Shown here one piece after another: positions 8,680-18,467 of a stretch of 64,000 nucleotides of DNA; the first letter of the stretch is position 1; every line of letters starts with the position of its first letter. Source of the stretch: an uncultured Lachnospiraceae bacterium (GTDB lineage: Bacteria > Bacillota > Clostridia > Lachnospirales > Lachnospiraceae); assembly GCA_902788555.1 (NCBI GenBank), contig CADAKQ010000015.1:1-64000 (forward strand), given 5' to 3'. A model generated the notes under the pieces. It was not told the origin of the DNA. It made no database searches and saw only the letters and a program-made list of their open reading frames with translations. Made by a program: the position numbers and the translations under genes.

Positions 8680-10314
8680 TTAGCAATTAACATTTTTGTT
8701 ATCTGCTGATTTCATAATTCCCAAATATAAAACAATTGGGGATACAAAAATTTGATGTATAGCATATCTATGTCCCGTATACGGTGAAACTATCAACATA
8801 AGTATAGAAACAATAATAGGTGTCAACATTAAACATATCTTCTTATCTTTATGTTTAATGCCAACCAATAATGTCCAAATTGGAATCCACCATATATATA
8901 TGACTATTTGAAAGAGTAATCCTAACAATGGTAATTCTGTCATATAATTATATAAATTATCTATATAAACTCTTAAATTTTTTGTTATTATGTTATTATT
9001 CAAATTTAAAATGTCATTTCCAGCCATACTATTATAGTAATTTATAGGTTTATCTATTGTAAAAAAACCTCCACAAGTTCCCAAAGTTGCTTGCATATAA
9101 ACTATAGGATGCTTTACTCCATGTTTAAGCCATATTTTAAAGTAGTCTATCAATTCATTGCGTCGTACATCTAATCTATACGTGTTTTTTATAGGATCTG
9201 TTGTGTTATTATCATAGTTTGATTTGATAATATCATAATCAAATACCTTATTAATTTTTTCTCTCTCATTCTCAGTAAATTCTTCTTCAAACAAAACCAC
9301 AGTTCTTGCGGTTTGTTGAAATAACGTTCCATACATATCTTGCGGTCCACCCGGATAAATATTATACTTAGGAAAAATAATCTTAGGAAAAAATACAAAT
9401 ATAATCAAGATTGGCAATAAAAAACTTGAAATTATATATATTAAATATTTTTTTATAATCTTTATATCATCCGAGAACAATAATAATATATTGGATATTA
9501 TCACAATATATATACCTGTTTTTTTTGTCACTGATACTAATATTGATAAAAATATTAATGCAATAATATTTTTATTATTCGGTTTTCTGATAAAAAGCAA
9601 ATAATTAACAAAATACATTATAAACATAATTGAAAATAAAGTATCTTTAAGAATTGTTATCACATATATATCAACAAAAGGCATAAATGCCCAAAAAAAC
9701 AAGGTCAATTTAATTAGAACATGAGGTTTTTTTGTTTGAAATAATCTTTCACCCTGCATAACGGTTAATACCCATGCAAAAAGAGCAGAAAATAATGTTA
9801 TCTGTATTAAAGTATACAAAAAAATTCCTAATTCACTTCTATTCAAATTAAAAAAGAAGCCAAAAACAAGTGTATCTAAAAAAGGATGATGATTATTTAA
9901 ATTTGCAATAGTTGATGGTCCCGAGTATGTTTCACTAAATTCGGTTATTCCATCTATGTAATCAATAATTTGATTAGTAGTGTCCCACCCAAATGTCCCA
10001 GGATAGTAAATAAATAGAAAAACAGAATATGAAATAATTAATATAATAAAAAAACAAAAATATTTAGTTTTATTTATCCTGTCATTTTTATTTAAATAAT
10101 CAATAAATAATTCCCCTATCTTTTCAAATAAACAGAATACAAAATAATACAACGCAATTTGAAAAACAAACAATAATGCATTCCCATAAATAATCTGTTC
10201 ATATCTTATTACATTCTTACAAGACACAGCAACAAGCGATAGTACAAATTTTGAGCAACTCCATAATTTATTTTTTTCAAACAAATCAATTAAATTTTTT
10301 TTATTACTTTCCAT
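8680..10314 (-). CDS. Polytopic membrane protein, GT-C-like (DUF6020-type)
   Basis: 544 residues with roughly 12 hydrophobic segments and a large external loop. The segment YPGTFGWDTTNQIIDYIDG early in the protein has the acidic residue after the first long hydrophobic stretch that GT-C enzymes use; HHPFLDTLVFG follows. It resembles the DUF6020 membrane proteins found in Firmicute polysaccharide clusters, assigned from memory. Its ATG directly abuts the TAA of the 10315-12177 gene, so they are translated together. It may transfer sugars from lipid-phosphate donors outside the membrane or modify lipid-linked glycans; no function is proven for the family. Confidence 0.7.
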   Translation of the reverse strand: MESNKKNLIDLFEKNKLWSCSKFVLSLVAVSCKNVIRYEQIIYGNALLFVFQIALYYFVFCLFEKIGELFIDYLNKNDRINKTKYFCFFIILIISYSVFLFIYYPGTFGWDTTNQIIDYIDGITEFSETYSGPSTIANLNNHHPFLDTLVFGFFFNLNRSELGIFLYTLIQITLFSALFAWVLTVMQGERLFQTKKPHVLIKLTLFFWAFMPFVDIYVITILKDTLFSIMFIMYFVNYLLFIRKPNNKNIIALIFLSILVSVTKKTGIYIVIISNILLLFSDDIKIIKKYLIYIISSFLLPILIIFVFFPKIIFPKYNIYPGGPQDMYGTLFQQTARTVVLFEEEFTENEREKINKVFDYDIIKSNYDNNTTDPIKNTYRLDVRRNELIDYFKIWLKHGVKHPIVYMQATLGTCGGFFTIDKPINYYNSMAGNDILNLNNNIITKNLRVYIDNLYNYMTELPLLGLLFQIVIYIWWIPIWTLLVGIKHKDKKICLMLTPIIVSILMLIVSPYTGHRYAIHQIFVSPIVLYLGIMKSADNKNVNC

Positions 10315-12177
10315 TTATTCAACCTCATATAGGTATATTTCATTTGATTTATCAATTTTATATATTGTATCTTCGCTAAACTCTCTTCCTAACAATCCAA
10401 CAAGATTACTGTTAATATTATCATTTACATTTATGACATACAGATAATCATTTTTCAAAATCTCATCCACCACTTTTTCTTTTATACTTTCATCAGATAA
10501 ATCAACGACAAAAGCATCATTATAATTATAATCAACAACCAGATCGTTGTCATAGTAATTTATATATATTTGCATTGGGCCATACCAATTTTGATCTGTC
10601 TTTTCAGCATCATATATAATAAATACTTTAGAACCCGGTTCAACTCTTTTTTTTAGGTAATCAGCATATTCTTCATATATTTTATGCGTATTTTCTCTCA
10701 ACATTTGCGGAGCCATATAAAAAATATTATCCGAATTTAAAAACATACATACAAGCGTTATCAAAAATAATTTTTTTATACTCCAGAATATTTCATTTTT
10801 CTTACTTATTATCATAATATAAATGATTATTAATATCAACACTTCCCCAAGTACATAAGAAGCCATATACCTGTCATAGCTTGCCAGATTTTTCATTTCA
10901 ACTTTATTAAAGCAAAACAAATATAATACAGACATCATAAATGCATAGCCTATTGTTCCGCAGGTAAACACAACCCCTATTATAGCAGCTGATTTTCTCC
11001 CGAGATCATCCTTAAATTTAATATTCAAAAAAATAATAGCTGCATAAATCAATACCAAAGCTGATACATATGTAATCGGAAACCATTCCAATGAATTGAT
11101 TGGTTTTTGAAAAAGAGCTCTAAAATAATTAATAAGTGTATCTCTCTCAATCCCCTGTTCATTTCCAATAAAAATCCCTAAATATCTTTCAATACTTATT
11201 GCCTTCATATCAAACTGTCCGACAATTCCAAGTTTGCTCACATACAAGCCCCAGATTTTGTAATTTGCCAAAGGAATTCCTATGATAATCAACCATGTCA
11301 ACACCCATTTTAATTTAGGAGTACTATATACACATTTAATGGCAAAAAGTAATCCTATTACTATTAAAAAGCCCAAACAAACCTGTTTAATCATTATCAT
11401 AGCGGAATTAATCAAAACAAGTGATATGACATCAAAAATATTAAGCTTATCCATAAACCATATTGTCAGAAATGAATACGCAAAAATAACAGCAATTACA
11501 ATATCAACTAAAATAGTTGTTGATATCCTTGCCCACCATGGGTCAAAGATAAGAATTATACTCAAGGATAGAAAAAAACAACATACAGAAATAATGATTT
11601 TTTTGTTTAGTTTAATATTTTCAATACTTACCTTTTCTAAAAGACAAGGCAGAATAAAAGATAATGTAAATATGTGCAATGCCATGGATGTTTTTGCTTC
11701 CGAATATCCTCCTGACATCTTACAAAAAATCATTTCCAGTACGCTTATAAACGGCGGATAATCCTTATGAATATGCAAATTAGACTGAACAACTGAATAG
11801 AATTTATCCAGTCTTAACATTTCTTTTACCATCATCCCCCAATGATACCATTCATCAAATGTCACAAAACGCCTGTTGTAATCTATAATCATATATAACA
11901 AATATATTATAACAAATGAAATAAAACCCATCGAAAACAAAAGTTTTTTATTTTCTTTTTTATTTTTTTGTAAAACAAAACAAGGAATAGATAAAAAAGC
12001 AGTTATCTCGATTATGTAAAATCCTATATTAAATGTACGAAAAAAATATTGACTAAAATAAACTATAAAAGTTGCCGCAATCATTGAAACAGGCAAGCAC
12101 TTTCCAAAAGTTTTTTTTGAAATCATAACAAATGTGAAGTTAAACAAAGCAAAAAACAATAAAGGTAATACAACCAT
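10315..12177 (-). CDS. Large GT-C-like membrane glycosyltransferase
   Basis: 620 residues, about 12-13 hydrophobic segments, then a soluble C-terminal stretch of about 110 residues. The first large extracytoplasmic loop holds FDEWYHWGMMVKEML and HKDYPPFISVLEM; a DE pair followed by a YPP motif is common in GT-C transferases using polyprenyl-phosphate sugars (GT39/GT83-like). Such enzymes add side-branch sugars to exported glycans, and the DPM1-like GT2 at 1-601 could make the lipid-linked donor. The start ATG (12175-12177) follows a GGAG-type site. It is directly upstream of the 8680-10314 gene with no gap. Family assignment is from topology and motifs only. Confidence 0.65.
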   Translation of the reverse strand: MVVLPLLFFALFNFTFVMISKKTFGKCLPVSMIAATFIVYFSQYFFRTFNIGFYIIEITAFLSIPCFVLQKNKKENKKLLFSMGFISFVIIYLLYMIIDYNRRFVTFDEWYHWGMMVKEMLRLDKFYSVVQSNLHIHKDYPPFISVLEMIFCKMSGGYSEAKTSMALHIFTLSFILPCLLEKVSIENIKLNKKIIISVCCFFLSLSIILIFDPWWARISTTILVDIVIAVIFAYSFLTIWFMDKLNIFDVISLVLINSAMIMIKQVCLGFLIVIGLLFAIKCVYSTPKLKWVLTWLIIIGIPLANYKIWGLYVSKLGIVGQFDMKAISIERYLGIFIGNEQGIERDTLINYFRALFQKPINSLEWFPITYVSALVLIYAAIIFLNIKFKDDLGRKSAAIIGVVFTCGTIGYAFMMSVLYLFCFNKVEMKNLASYDRYMASYVLGEVLILIIIYIMIISKKNEIFWSIKKLFLITLVCMFLNSDNIFYMAPQMLRENTHKIYEEYADYLKKRVEPGSKVFIIYDAEKTDQNWYGPMQIYINYYDNDLVVDYNYNDAFVVDLSDESIKEKVVDEILKNDYLYVINVNDNINSNLVGLLGREFSEDTIYKIDKSNEIYLYEVE

Positions 12178-12192
12178 ATGATTATCTCCTTT

Positions 12193-12225
12193 AATAATTC
12201 AATAAATAATTCAATAAATAATTCA
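12193..12225. repeat. Three 12-bp tandem repeats at the acyltransferase stop
   Basis: The 9-mer AATAATTCA occurs at 12193, 12205 and 12217, giving a 12-bp period that runs into the TGA of the acyltransferase gene. It is probably slippage in AT-rich DNA. Confidence 0.7.
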
Positions 12226-13245
12226 CGGAACTATTCTTTTTACAACAGGAATTACTCTTAGTATTCCTACCACAACAATTACCGTCATATAAACAATTAT
12301 AGGAAACCCTAGTCTATACCACATAGAGTATACATTTATGCTAAAAGGTGTTTTAACATAATCCATTATAAACCATTGTAATAAGTATGTACAAAAAGTA
12401 AATTTTCCGAGAAACTTTACTATATCCCATATTGTTTTGTTTTTTATTATTTCTGAAAAATACTTAATAAATACAAAGACTCCTATAGAATATAATACAG
12501 CCGGGATATTATTATATCCTTTATAGGTTTTTTTTATTGACAATTTTTTAACAGAAGCACCATATGTTTCAATTATTTGAATAAATAATCCTATTATAGA
12601 AAATATATAAATTATTATCCTATAGATAATTTTAATATCAGTATTTGCAATAAGCCATCCTACAACAACATAAAACAAATATCCGCTTCCCACGGATACA
12701 CTAATCGGAAATGAATAATCAATTTTAAATACATTAATAACAAACGGAATAAAAAGATTAATTACTAATCCCACAGCAGCAACATAAGTATAAGTTGTTT
12801 TTTTATTGTTTACCGCAGCAAATAACGAAATTGCCAAATATACACAAAAAAGAGGTTGAAAGAACCAAAAAATATTTATTGGATAGCAATCAGTTATTGA
12901 TTTTATTATAAATTTGAGTGAAAGCTGGTTCAATTCAATTCTATTTGTCAGTATGAAATACACAATTCCAATAATGCTCCAAACAACAAACGGTATAAAT
13001 GTTTTTATGATTCTTTTTCTTAAGAATACTGCCGTATTATATCTTTCACTGTAATCTAAGAGTGTTGTTCCTGTTATCATAAAAAAAACAGGAACAGCGA
13101 AATAAAAAACGCCGTCAATTATATTGGCAGTTATCCAATAATGCTCAGTACTAAACGACCAAAACACTTCATTAGTATGCATAACAATGACCGAAAAAGC
13201 AGCCAAGACACTAGCAAGTGTTAAGAATTTTTTACTTCTTTCCAT
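12223..13245 (-). CDS. Acyltransferase family 3 membrane protein
   Basis: 340 residues from the ATG at 13243-13245, which has AAAGGA 5-7 nt upstream; a longer in-frame start at 13311 would overlap the polymerase gene and has no ribosome site. About ten hydrophobic segments; the N-terminal SVLAAFSVIVMHTNEVFW carries the family histidine, and YFAVPVFFMITGTTLLDY is the usual second-helix signature. It probably O-acylates a sugar of the exported polymer. It sits 40 bp downstream of the Wzy-like polymerase. Function inferred from family. Confidence 0.85.
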   Translation of the reverse strand: MERSKKFLTLASVLAAFSVIVMHTNEVFWSFSTEHYWITANIIDGVFYFAVPVFFMITGTTLLDYSERYNTAVFLRKRIIKTFIPFVVWSIIGIVYFILTNRIELNQLSLKFIIKSITDCYPINIFWFFQPLFCVYLAISLFAAVNNKKTTYTYVAAVGLVINLFIPFVINVFKIDYSFPISVSVGSGYLFYVVVGWLIANTDIKIIYRIIIYIFSIIGLFIQIIETYGASVKKLSIKKTYKGYNNIPAVLYSIGVFVFIKYFSEIIKNKTIWDIVKFLGKFTFCTYLLQWFIMDYVKTPFSINVYSMWYRLGFPIIVYMTVIVVVGILRVIPVVKRIVP

Positions 13246-13285
13246 ATTAATCCTTTCATATATATAATGTTTTAAAAATTTCACA

Positions 13286-14491
13286 TCAAACAATAATGTT
13301 TGTGTAAACATAATTTAATCTTCTTTTTTTTAGATTACTTATATCCGCAAAAGACAAAAGTAACAAAGTATTATACTGTATCATAAGCATTTGTTGTTCA
13401 GTCAATCCAAATACTATTGTAATAATAATTGCAAATAGTAATGTATATAATCCTTTTTCATAAGATTTAAATAATAAATAGGAATACATAATCAAAAAAA
13501 TCACTAATATAATCCAACCATAAAGTAACATACTTTGTAAATATGCGGTATCTACATATGTAGCAGGATTATCAGCTGATGCATTGGATGTTGCCACCCA
13601 TTTTATTGATTGTCCAAAAGGTCTAATACCATACAAATCCAAAGAATATTTACATTGTCTTAATCTATTTGACAATACTTTATTAAGCTTTATCATTAAA
13701 CTATTATTTTCGCTATAATTAGCTGTTAATATATAAATAAACGTAAAAGCTATCCATGGCAAAAACAAATATGTTTTTTTTAGAATTTTTAAATTAGCAA
13801 TCTTCTTTTCACGTCTTTTTATAAAAAAGAAAAATGTAATATAAAAACAAAACAGCAAAAAGGTCATACGAGTATCCGTTTTAATAAACATCCATATATT
13901 TATGCTACTTAAAAATAAAAGTTCAAATAAGTTTATATTACCTCTTTTAATTACAATCCAATCAAGAATAATATAAAAAAATAGTATAACAGGCAAAGTA
14001 GTCCAAATAAATCCTAAATACTCTCTGTTTCTTCCGATTTCAATTTCATTTATTATAAAACCTTTTAAAGCTGCGTAAACAGTTGGAACCAATATTAAAC
14101 TCTCTATTATAATTGAGAATAATAGAATTTTTTTTGCATCGACACCCATAGCAGAAATTATCAAAAGAGAAACTATATAAATATATACTTCCCCACTACT
14201 TTTGTATGAATTATATGAAACCACAATAATAATCAAACAAAACAAAATCCTGATTAGATTTTTTTTCTCAACAAGCATTCTTGCTATGGCACAAACCAAA
14301 ACATAATACATGAATTCACCAAAAAAGAACAAGTTCGCTTTGTTCCAAATATAATTAGCTATTTTATATGAATCATGCCATATTGTAATTGTAAAAATAC
14401 GGTCAAAAAGAAAGAAACCTAAAATAACGAAAAAATAAATATCCAAAAATATTTTAATTATATTTTTTTTCTTGTATTTTACCTCATTCAT
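13286..14491 (-). CDS. Wzy-like polysaccharide polymerase
   Basis: 401 residues with about 11 hydrophobic helices and one long loop (around residues 255-310) rich in polar residues (NYSENNSLMIKLNKVLSNRL, DLYGIRPFGQSI), the topology of Wzy/O-antigen polymerases, which join flipped repeat units outside the membrane. Wzy proteins share little sequence, so the call rests on topology and on neighbours: three GT2 enzymes upstream, acyltransferase downstream, Wzx flippase in the same locus. Base composition is very AT-rich. An O-antigen ligase-like or EpsG-like role is the main alternative. Confidence 0.65.
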   Translation of the reverse strand: MNEVKYKKKNIIKIFLDIYFFVILGFFLFDRIFTITIWHDSYKIANYIWNKANLFFFGEFMYYVLVCAIARMLVEKKNLIRILFCLIIIVVSYNSYKSSGEVYIYIVSLLIISAMGVDAKKILLFSIIIESLILVPTVYAALKGFIINEIEIGRNREYLGFIWTTLPVILFFYIILDWIVIKRGNINLFELLFLSSINIWMFIKTDTRMTFLLFCFYITFFFFIKRREKKIANLKILKKTYLFLPWIAFTFIYILTANYSENNSLMIKLNKVLSNRLRQCKYSLDLYGIRPFGQSIKWVATSNASADNPATYVDTAYLQSMLLYGWIILVIFLIMYSYLLFKSYEKGLYTLLFAIIITIVFGLTEQQMLMIQYNTLLLLSFADISNLKKRRLNYVYTNIIV

Positions 14492-14533
14492 CCCAATTTA
14501 TTTTCTCCATATATTATACATTAAGGATCTCTA

Positions 14534-15499
14534 TTATTTTCTATACACTATAAATGGATAGCTTAGTCTTCCAATCAATCTAAACACCTTCACCCTGTTT
14601 CGATTAGTATTATAGAAATTAGGATAATTAATTTTTATTTTTTGATCAAATTTTTTCATTTCTAAAGCGTGAGCACCGTTAGGTTTAAGATTCATAAAAA
14701 TATAATACTGATAATCAATCATTAAAAGTATTCTGTCATATACTATTTTTTTTATTTCTTCACATTCATTTAAATTGTTATAAAAATATAATAGTTTATA
14801 AACAATTTTTATATGTTCTTTGTAATGTTTTCTTAATCCTTCAATACTTGCACTCTGACCCATTCTGCCTAATCTGTAACAATAAACATTTATAGGTGCA
14901 AAATAAACTTCCTGTACTCTTACCAACGCTTTTAACATATATTCAATATCAGTATAAAAACAATGTTCTGTAATAGACATTTCTTTTTTCTTTAAGATAT
15001 CAGTTTTAAACGTACACGCATGCATGGCAATAGTAAAATCAAATGCTACATCTTTTAATTTAATATTTTTTTGAGATAATTCATCATGTACATTAATATT
15101 ATCAATTATTTCTCCCGTCTCATCATCAAAAGACAAATAATTTGTATAAATCAAATCTTCATTATGGATTTCTAGTAAATGAATAAAATTTATAATTGTA
15201 TTTTTATCAAAATAATCATCACCATCTAATTGTTTAAAATACTTTCCATTTGCATATTCTATTCCTGTATTAACTGTTGAACCCCAACCACCATTTTCTT
15301 TATTAATAACCCTAAATGTGTTTGGATAATTATTTTGGTATTCTTCGGCAATAATCTGTGTATTATCAGAACTACCATCATTTATAATCATAACTTCTAT
15401 TTTATCCAATATTTCAGGAAAAATAAAGCAATCCAAACACTCTCTAATATATTTCTCAACATTATATGCTGCTACTGATACTGTTAAAATTTTTCCCAT
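14534..15499 (-). CDS. GT2 glycosyltransferase
   Basis: 321 residues from the ATG at 15497-15499, preceded by GGAG at 7 nt; an in-frame TTG at 15511 is the alternative and would contain that ribosome site inside the gene. GT-A features: LTVSVAAYNVEKYIRECLDC at the N-terminus, IINDGSSDNT for the nucleotide, and QLDGDDYF as the DXD motif. The NKENGGWGSTVNTGIEYANG stretch is typical of GT2 enzymes that build capsule or teichoic-acid repeat units. Soluble or peripheral at the inner membrane face. It lies 13 bp downstream of the next GT2 gene. Donor and acceptor unknown. Confidence 0.9.
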   Translation of the reverse strand: MGKILTVSVAAYNVEKYIRECLDCFIFPEILDKIEVMIINDGSSDNTQIIAEEYQNNYPNTFRVINKENGGWGSTVNTGIEYANGKYFKQLDGDDYFDKNTIINFIHLLEIHNEDLIYTNYLSFDDETGEIIDNINVHDELSQKNIKLKDVAFDFTIAMHACTFKTDILKKKEMSITEHCFYTDIEYMLKALVRVQEVYFAPINVYCYRLGRMGQSASIEGLRKHYKEHIKIVYKLLYFYNNLNECEEIKKIVYDRILLMIDYQYYIFMNLKPNGAHALEMKKFDQKIKINYPNFYNTNRNRVKVFRLIGRLSYPFIVYRK

Positions 15500-15512
15500 T
15501 TTTTTCTCCAAA

Positions 15513-16529
15513 CTAATTATCTATATATTTTTTTATGAAAAAGATAGCTAAATATAAACTTACATACATTTTATGATTAATTAGAAATAAAAAAAGTTTA
15601 TCCCTTTTTCCTAAATTCTTCACGTCAATATATCGAATTGCTTTTTTATTTCTATTTTTATTTACTATTCTTTTCACATTATGAATTTTATTATTATATT
15701 CTTTCACTCCGGCGAAATTATATATTTCATTAATCAAAAAATCATATATGCAATAACAGTAACTCATTAAATACGCTTTGTCGTTATTGATAAAAGCACC
15801 TATCTCTTGTAAAATTAATTTATTTTGAATTTCTTTTTCTTTACTATACTTTTTTGTTCCGGATGTTGAAATACGCCTATAGTTATAAAAAGCATCATTT
15901 ACAATAAGTATTTTATTTGCTGCTTTATACATATGCAAATTAAAAATACCATCTTCAAATAAATATAATTTACTATTAAATTTAACATTAGTTTTTTTTA
16001 TTAACTCGTTTTTGTAGAATTTTCCACCCGCACATCTACAATTACCATATTTCCCATATTTTTTAATCCCATAATTCACCGAAATAATAGATTCTATTAC
16101 TTGCTTTTTTTCTTCAATAACCAGTTCGGATAATTCTTGATATCTATATATTCCTCTTGCATCATGTACCATAAGATTACTTTGTATCAAATCAACATCA
16201 TTATATCTATTTATATATCCATTGATTTTTTCAAGAGCATTGCATTCAAGCCAATCATCTGCATCTAAAAATGTTATCCATTCTCCTTTAGCCATTTCTA
16301 AACCAATATTTCTTGTGTTGGAAACCCCCAAATTTTCTTTATTGGCTACAACTCTTATTAATTCATTATCATTATATTTTTCATATATTATTTTTAATGT
16401 TTTATCTGTAGAACAATCGTCAAGTAAAATAATCTCAAAATCACGAAATGTTTGTTTGAGAAGACTTTCAACACAGTCCACTATATATCTTTCAACATTG
16501 TGTGCCGGAACAATAATGCTAAATTTCAT
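15513..16529 (-). CDS. GT2 glycosyltransferase
   Basis: 338 residues. FSIIVPAHNVERYIVDCVES, LLDDCSTDKT and FLDADDWLE are the classical GT2 start, nucleotide-binding and DXD motifs, followed by the CRCAGGKFYKNEL acceptor-side region. Its start codon overlaps the stop of the preceding GT2 gene by 4 bp (ATGA), so the two are translationally coupled and probably add consecutive sugars of one repeat unit. The last 40 residues are basic and hydrophobic (FLFLINHKMYVSLYLAIFFI), which may hold the enzyme on the membrane. Sugar specificity cannot be read. Confidence 0.9.
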   Translation of the reverse strand: MKFSIIVPAHNVERYIVDCVESLLKQTFRDFEIILLDDCSTDKTLKIIYEKYNDNELIRVVANKENLGVSNTRNIGLEMAKGEWITFLDADDWLECNALEKINGYINRYNDVDLIQSNLMVHDARGIYRYQELSELVIEEKKQVIESIISVNYGIKKYGKYGNCRCAGGKFYKNELIKKTNVKFNSKLYLFEDGIFNLHMYKAANKILIVNDAFYNYRRISTSGTKKYSKEKEIQNKLILQEIGAFINNDKAYLMSYCYCIYDFLINEIYNFAGVKEYNNKIHNVKRIVNKNRNKKAIRYIDVKNLGKRDKLFLFLINHKMYVSLYLAIFFIKKYIDN

Positions 16530-17527
16530 AAATCAATATCACTTTCATCAATTAAATATTTTCTATAAATTCCAAGTGTCAAAATCAATTTTCTACTAAT
16601 GTTTTCAATTCTATTACCCCATAAAACCTTATTAGCACTGCAAAACTTTAAAGCCTTAAATCCACCGGTTTTAATTACTGTTTCCATAACATCTATAAAT
16701 TTTCTTTGTTTGTTATTTAATTTTTTCTTTTTTAACATAGCTATTGTTACTAATGTCTGATTATAAATATTAGCATGTTTCTTCGCTAAATCATTTATAT
16801 GTGATACTCTATATAATAATCTTTTAAAATCCACTGTGAATTTTTGATTTGCAGTTTCATTGTTATCATGTCTTCTATAATCCATTAAACTAACATTCAA
16901 ATAAGCGAATCCCCCAAATACAGCAGCAAATTTTGCGTAATAATTATCATGTGACATAATATTAATGTTTATATTGTTTATATCCAATTCCGGAACAATC
17001 CTGAATAGTTTTTCATTTATCATCATATTGCATCCATAAACTTTATGCGAGAAGAATAAACTGACTCTGTTTTTGCCATCAATTTTCCATATTGAATTCA
17101 AACTATCATTTATTTTTTTTCCGTCACCATCAATTAAACTTAAATCTGCATAGCAAAAAAAAGGAATTGATTCTTTGCTTTCTTTATGAAAATAATCCAC
17201 AAAAAACTCAATTTTATTATTAAACCATATATCATCCTGATCAGAGAACATATAATAATCATATTTTTCAAGTGTCTTGCAATAATTTATTAAAGAATGA
17301 AAATTAGAAAACGCTCCATGTACAGATGTATCGTTTTTTCTAAACGTAATCCTACTATCTTTTTTACAAAAATAATTAATAATTTGGACAGTTTTATCTT
17401 CTGAGCCATCATCTTGGATAATTAATTTCCAGTTTTCATATGTCTGATTAATTATACTTTCAATTTGCTCTTCTATATATTTTTCTCCATTATATGTTGC
17501 CATCATTATAAGAACGCTTTTTTCCAT
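16526..17527 (-). CDS. GT2 glycosyltransferase, rhamnosyltransferase-like
   Basis: 333 residues. MATYNGEKYIEEQIESIINQ, IQDDGSEDKT and MFSDQDDIWF are hallmarks of the GT2 subgroup that includes several alpha-1,3-rhamnosyl- and galactofuranosyl-transferases; the SDQDD form of the DXD motif is diagnostic of that subgroup. The subgroup also has MINEKLF and DNYYAKFAAVFG, seen here. It begins 13 bp downstream of the LicD2 stop and overlaps the next GT2 by 4 bp, so it belongs to the same unit. An rmlC gene at 40376-40951 shows that dTDP-rhamnose is probably available. Confidence 0.88.
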   Translation of the reverse strand: MEKSVLIMMATYNGEKYIEEQIESIINQTYENWKLIIQDDGSEDKTVQIINYFCKKDSRITFRKNDTSVHGAFSNFHSLINYCKTLEKYDYYMFSDQDDIWFNNKIEFFVDYFHKESKESIPFFCYADLSLIDGDGKKINDSLNSIWKIDGKNRVSLFFSHKVYGCNMMINEKLFRIVPELDINNININIMSHDNYYAKFAAVFGGFAYLNVSLMDYRRHDNNETANQKFTVDFKRLLYRVSHINDLAKKHANIYNQTLVTIAMLKKKKLNNKQRKFIDVMETVIKTGGFKALKFCSANKVLWGNRIENISRKLILTLGIYRKYLIDESDIDL

Positions 17528-17540
17528 ACATCAAATCCCT

Positions 17541-18359
17541 TTATTCTACTATTTTTAAATGACCTGCAACTCTCTTATCTTCAGGAGGAAGCTGCATATA
17601 ATCACCATATATTCTTTTCAAATACTTATCATACTTACATGGACAATTAATTTTAATATCTTCAAAATCAAGTTTCGTACCTTTCCCAAAATAACTAACC
17701 GGAACAAACTCTCTGAATCCATAAGCACCCGAAATATCTCCTACAAGTTTGCACTCTTCACCCATTGTACTCTTCAACAATTTATCAAATTTATCCTGTT
17801 GCTTTTTTAACTTAAGTATTCTGTTCAATCTAAAGAGCTTTGCAAACTTAATAATAACTCTTTCATAAAATGGTCTATCAACATTTTTTCTTAAAATATT
17901 AACATTACAAAAGCCGATTAACATTTTATAATAATAATATTTCAGTTTATATAAAGCCTGTTTAGATCTTTCATTCGGATATCCATCTATTGGAAAAACA
18001 TCTATACTAAGATAACTTATGCTATCTGTTTCTTCAAGTCTTTGTTCAGTTACTTTTACATCCATATTTTGAAGCTTCATTGGATAAAAATAAACATTTT
18101 CTCCATTTGTATAATGTAATACCTTAATATTTTCAGGTAAGTCCTTATAAAATATATGTAGGAATTTTTCGTAATCTTTTCTCGGCATTGCCACATCCAT
18201 ATCATCATCCCATGGAATGAATCCTTTATGGCGGACTGCCCCCAGAAGTGTTCCTCCTACCGCATAATATTTAAGTTTGTTTTTTTCGCAAACAGAAATA
18301 AACGCATTTAATATATCCATTTCTTTTTTTTGAAGTTGTCTAATATTTTCATCAATCAT
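17541..18359 (-). CDS. licD: Second LicD-family phosphotransferase
   Basis: 272 residues from the ATG at 18357-18359. The start is chosen because LicD proteins normally begin just before the IRQLQ..EMDIL helix seen here and because GTGGAG sits 9 nt upstream. A longer frame to 18458 adds 33 residues that are the translated tail of the DUF4422 gene, created by the 52-bp repeat. The core (YYAVGGTLLGAVRHKGF, IPWDDDMDVAMPRKDY) is intact, with all metal-binding aspartates. It would attach phosphocholine or another phospho-substituent to a repeat-unit sugar and is the first gene of the GT2 run. Two LicD enzymes in one locus imply two decorated positions or two polymers. Confidence 0.88.
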   Translation of the reverse strand: MIDENIRQLQKKEMDILNAFISVCEKNKLKYYAVGGTLLGAVRHKGFIPWDDDMDVAMPRKDYEKFLHIFYKDLPENIKVLHYTNGENVYFYPMKLQNMDVKVTEQRLEETDSISYLSIDVFPIDGYPNERSKQALYKLKYYYYKMLIGFCNVNILRKNVDRPFYERVIIKFAKLFRLNRILKLKKQQDKFDKLLKSTMGEECKLVGDISGAYGFREFVPVSYFGKGTKLDFEDIKINCPCKYDKYLKRIYGDYMQLPPEDKRVAGHLKIVE

Positions 18360-18411
18360 TATCTTCTGCTCCACATGACTCACATTGTTCTCGCTCTTAC
18401 CTACAAACTTC
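18360..18411. repeat. 52-bp direct repeat, copy 1
   Basis: Matches 20266-20317 in 49 of 52 positions by eye. On the minus strand it carries the last ~13 codons of the DUF4422 gene and the ribosome site of licD2. In this copy the DUF4422 stop codon TAG reads CAG, so the frame runs on into LicD. Confidence 0.85.
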
Positions 18412-18467
18412 TTATCCGTACTTATTTCAATAAAGTTCCCAGTGGTGTGTATTATCATTACCTCCAG

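Noticed and set aside
18360-18458. N-terminal extension of LicD2 (33 residues)
   Set aside because: The extension is the translated tail of the DUF4422 gene in the duplicated junction; the internal ATG has the better ribosome site and fits the family's usual start.
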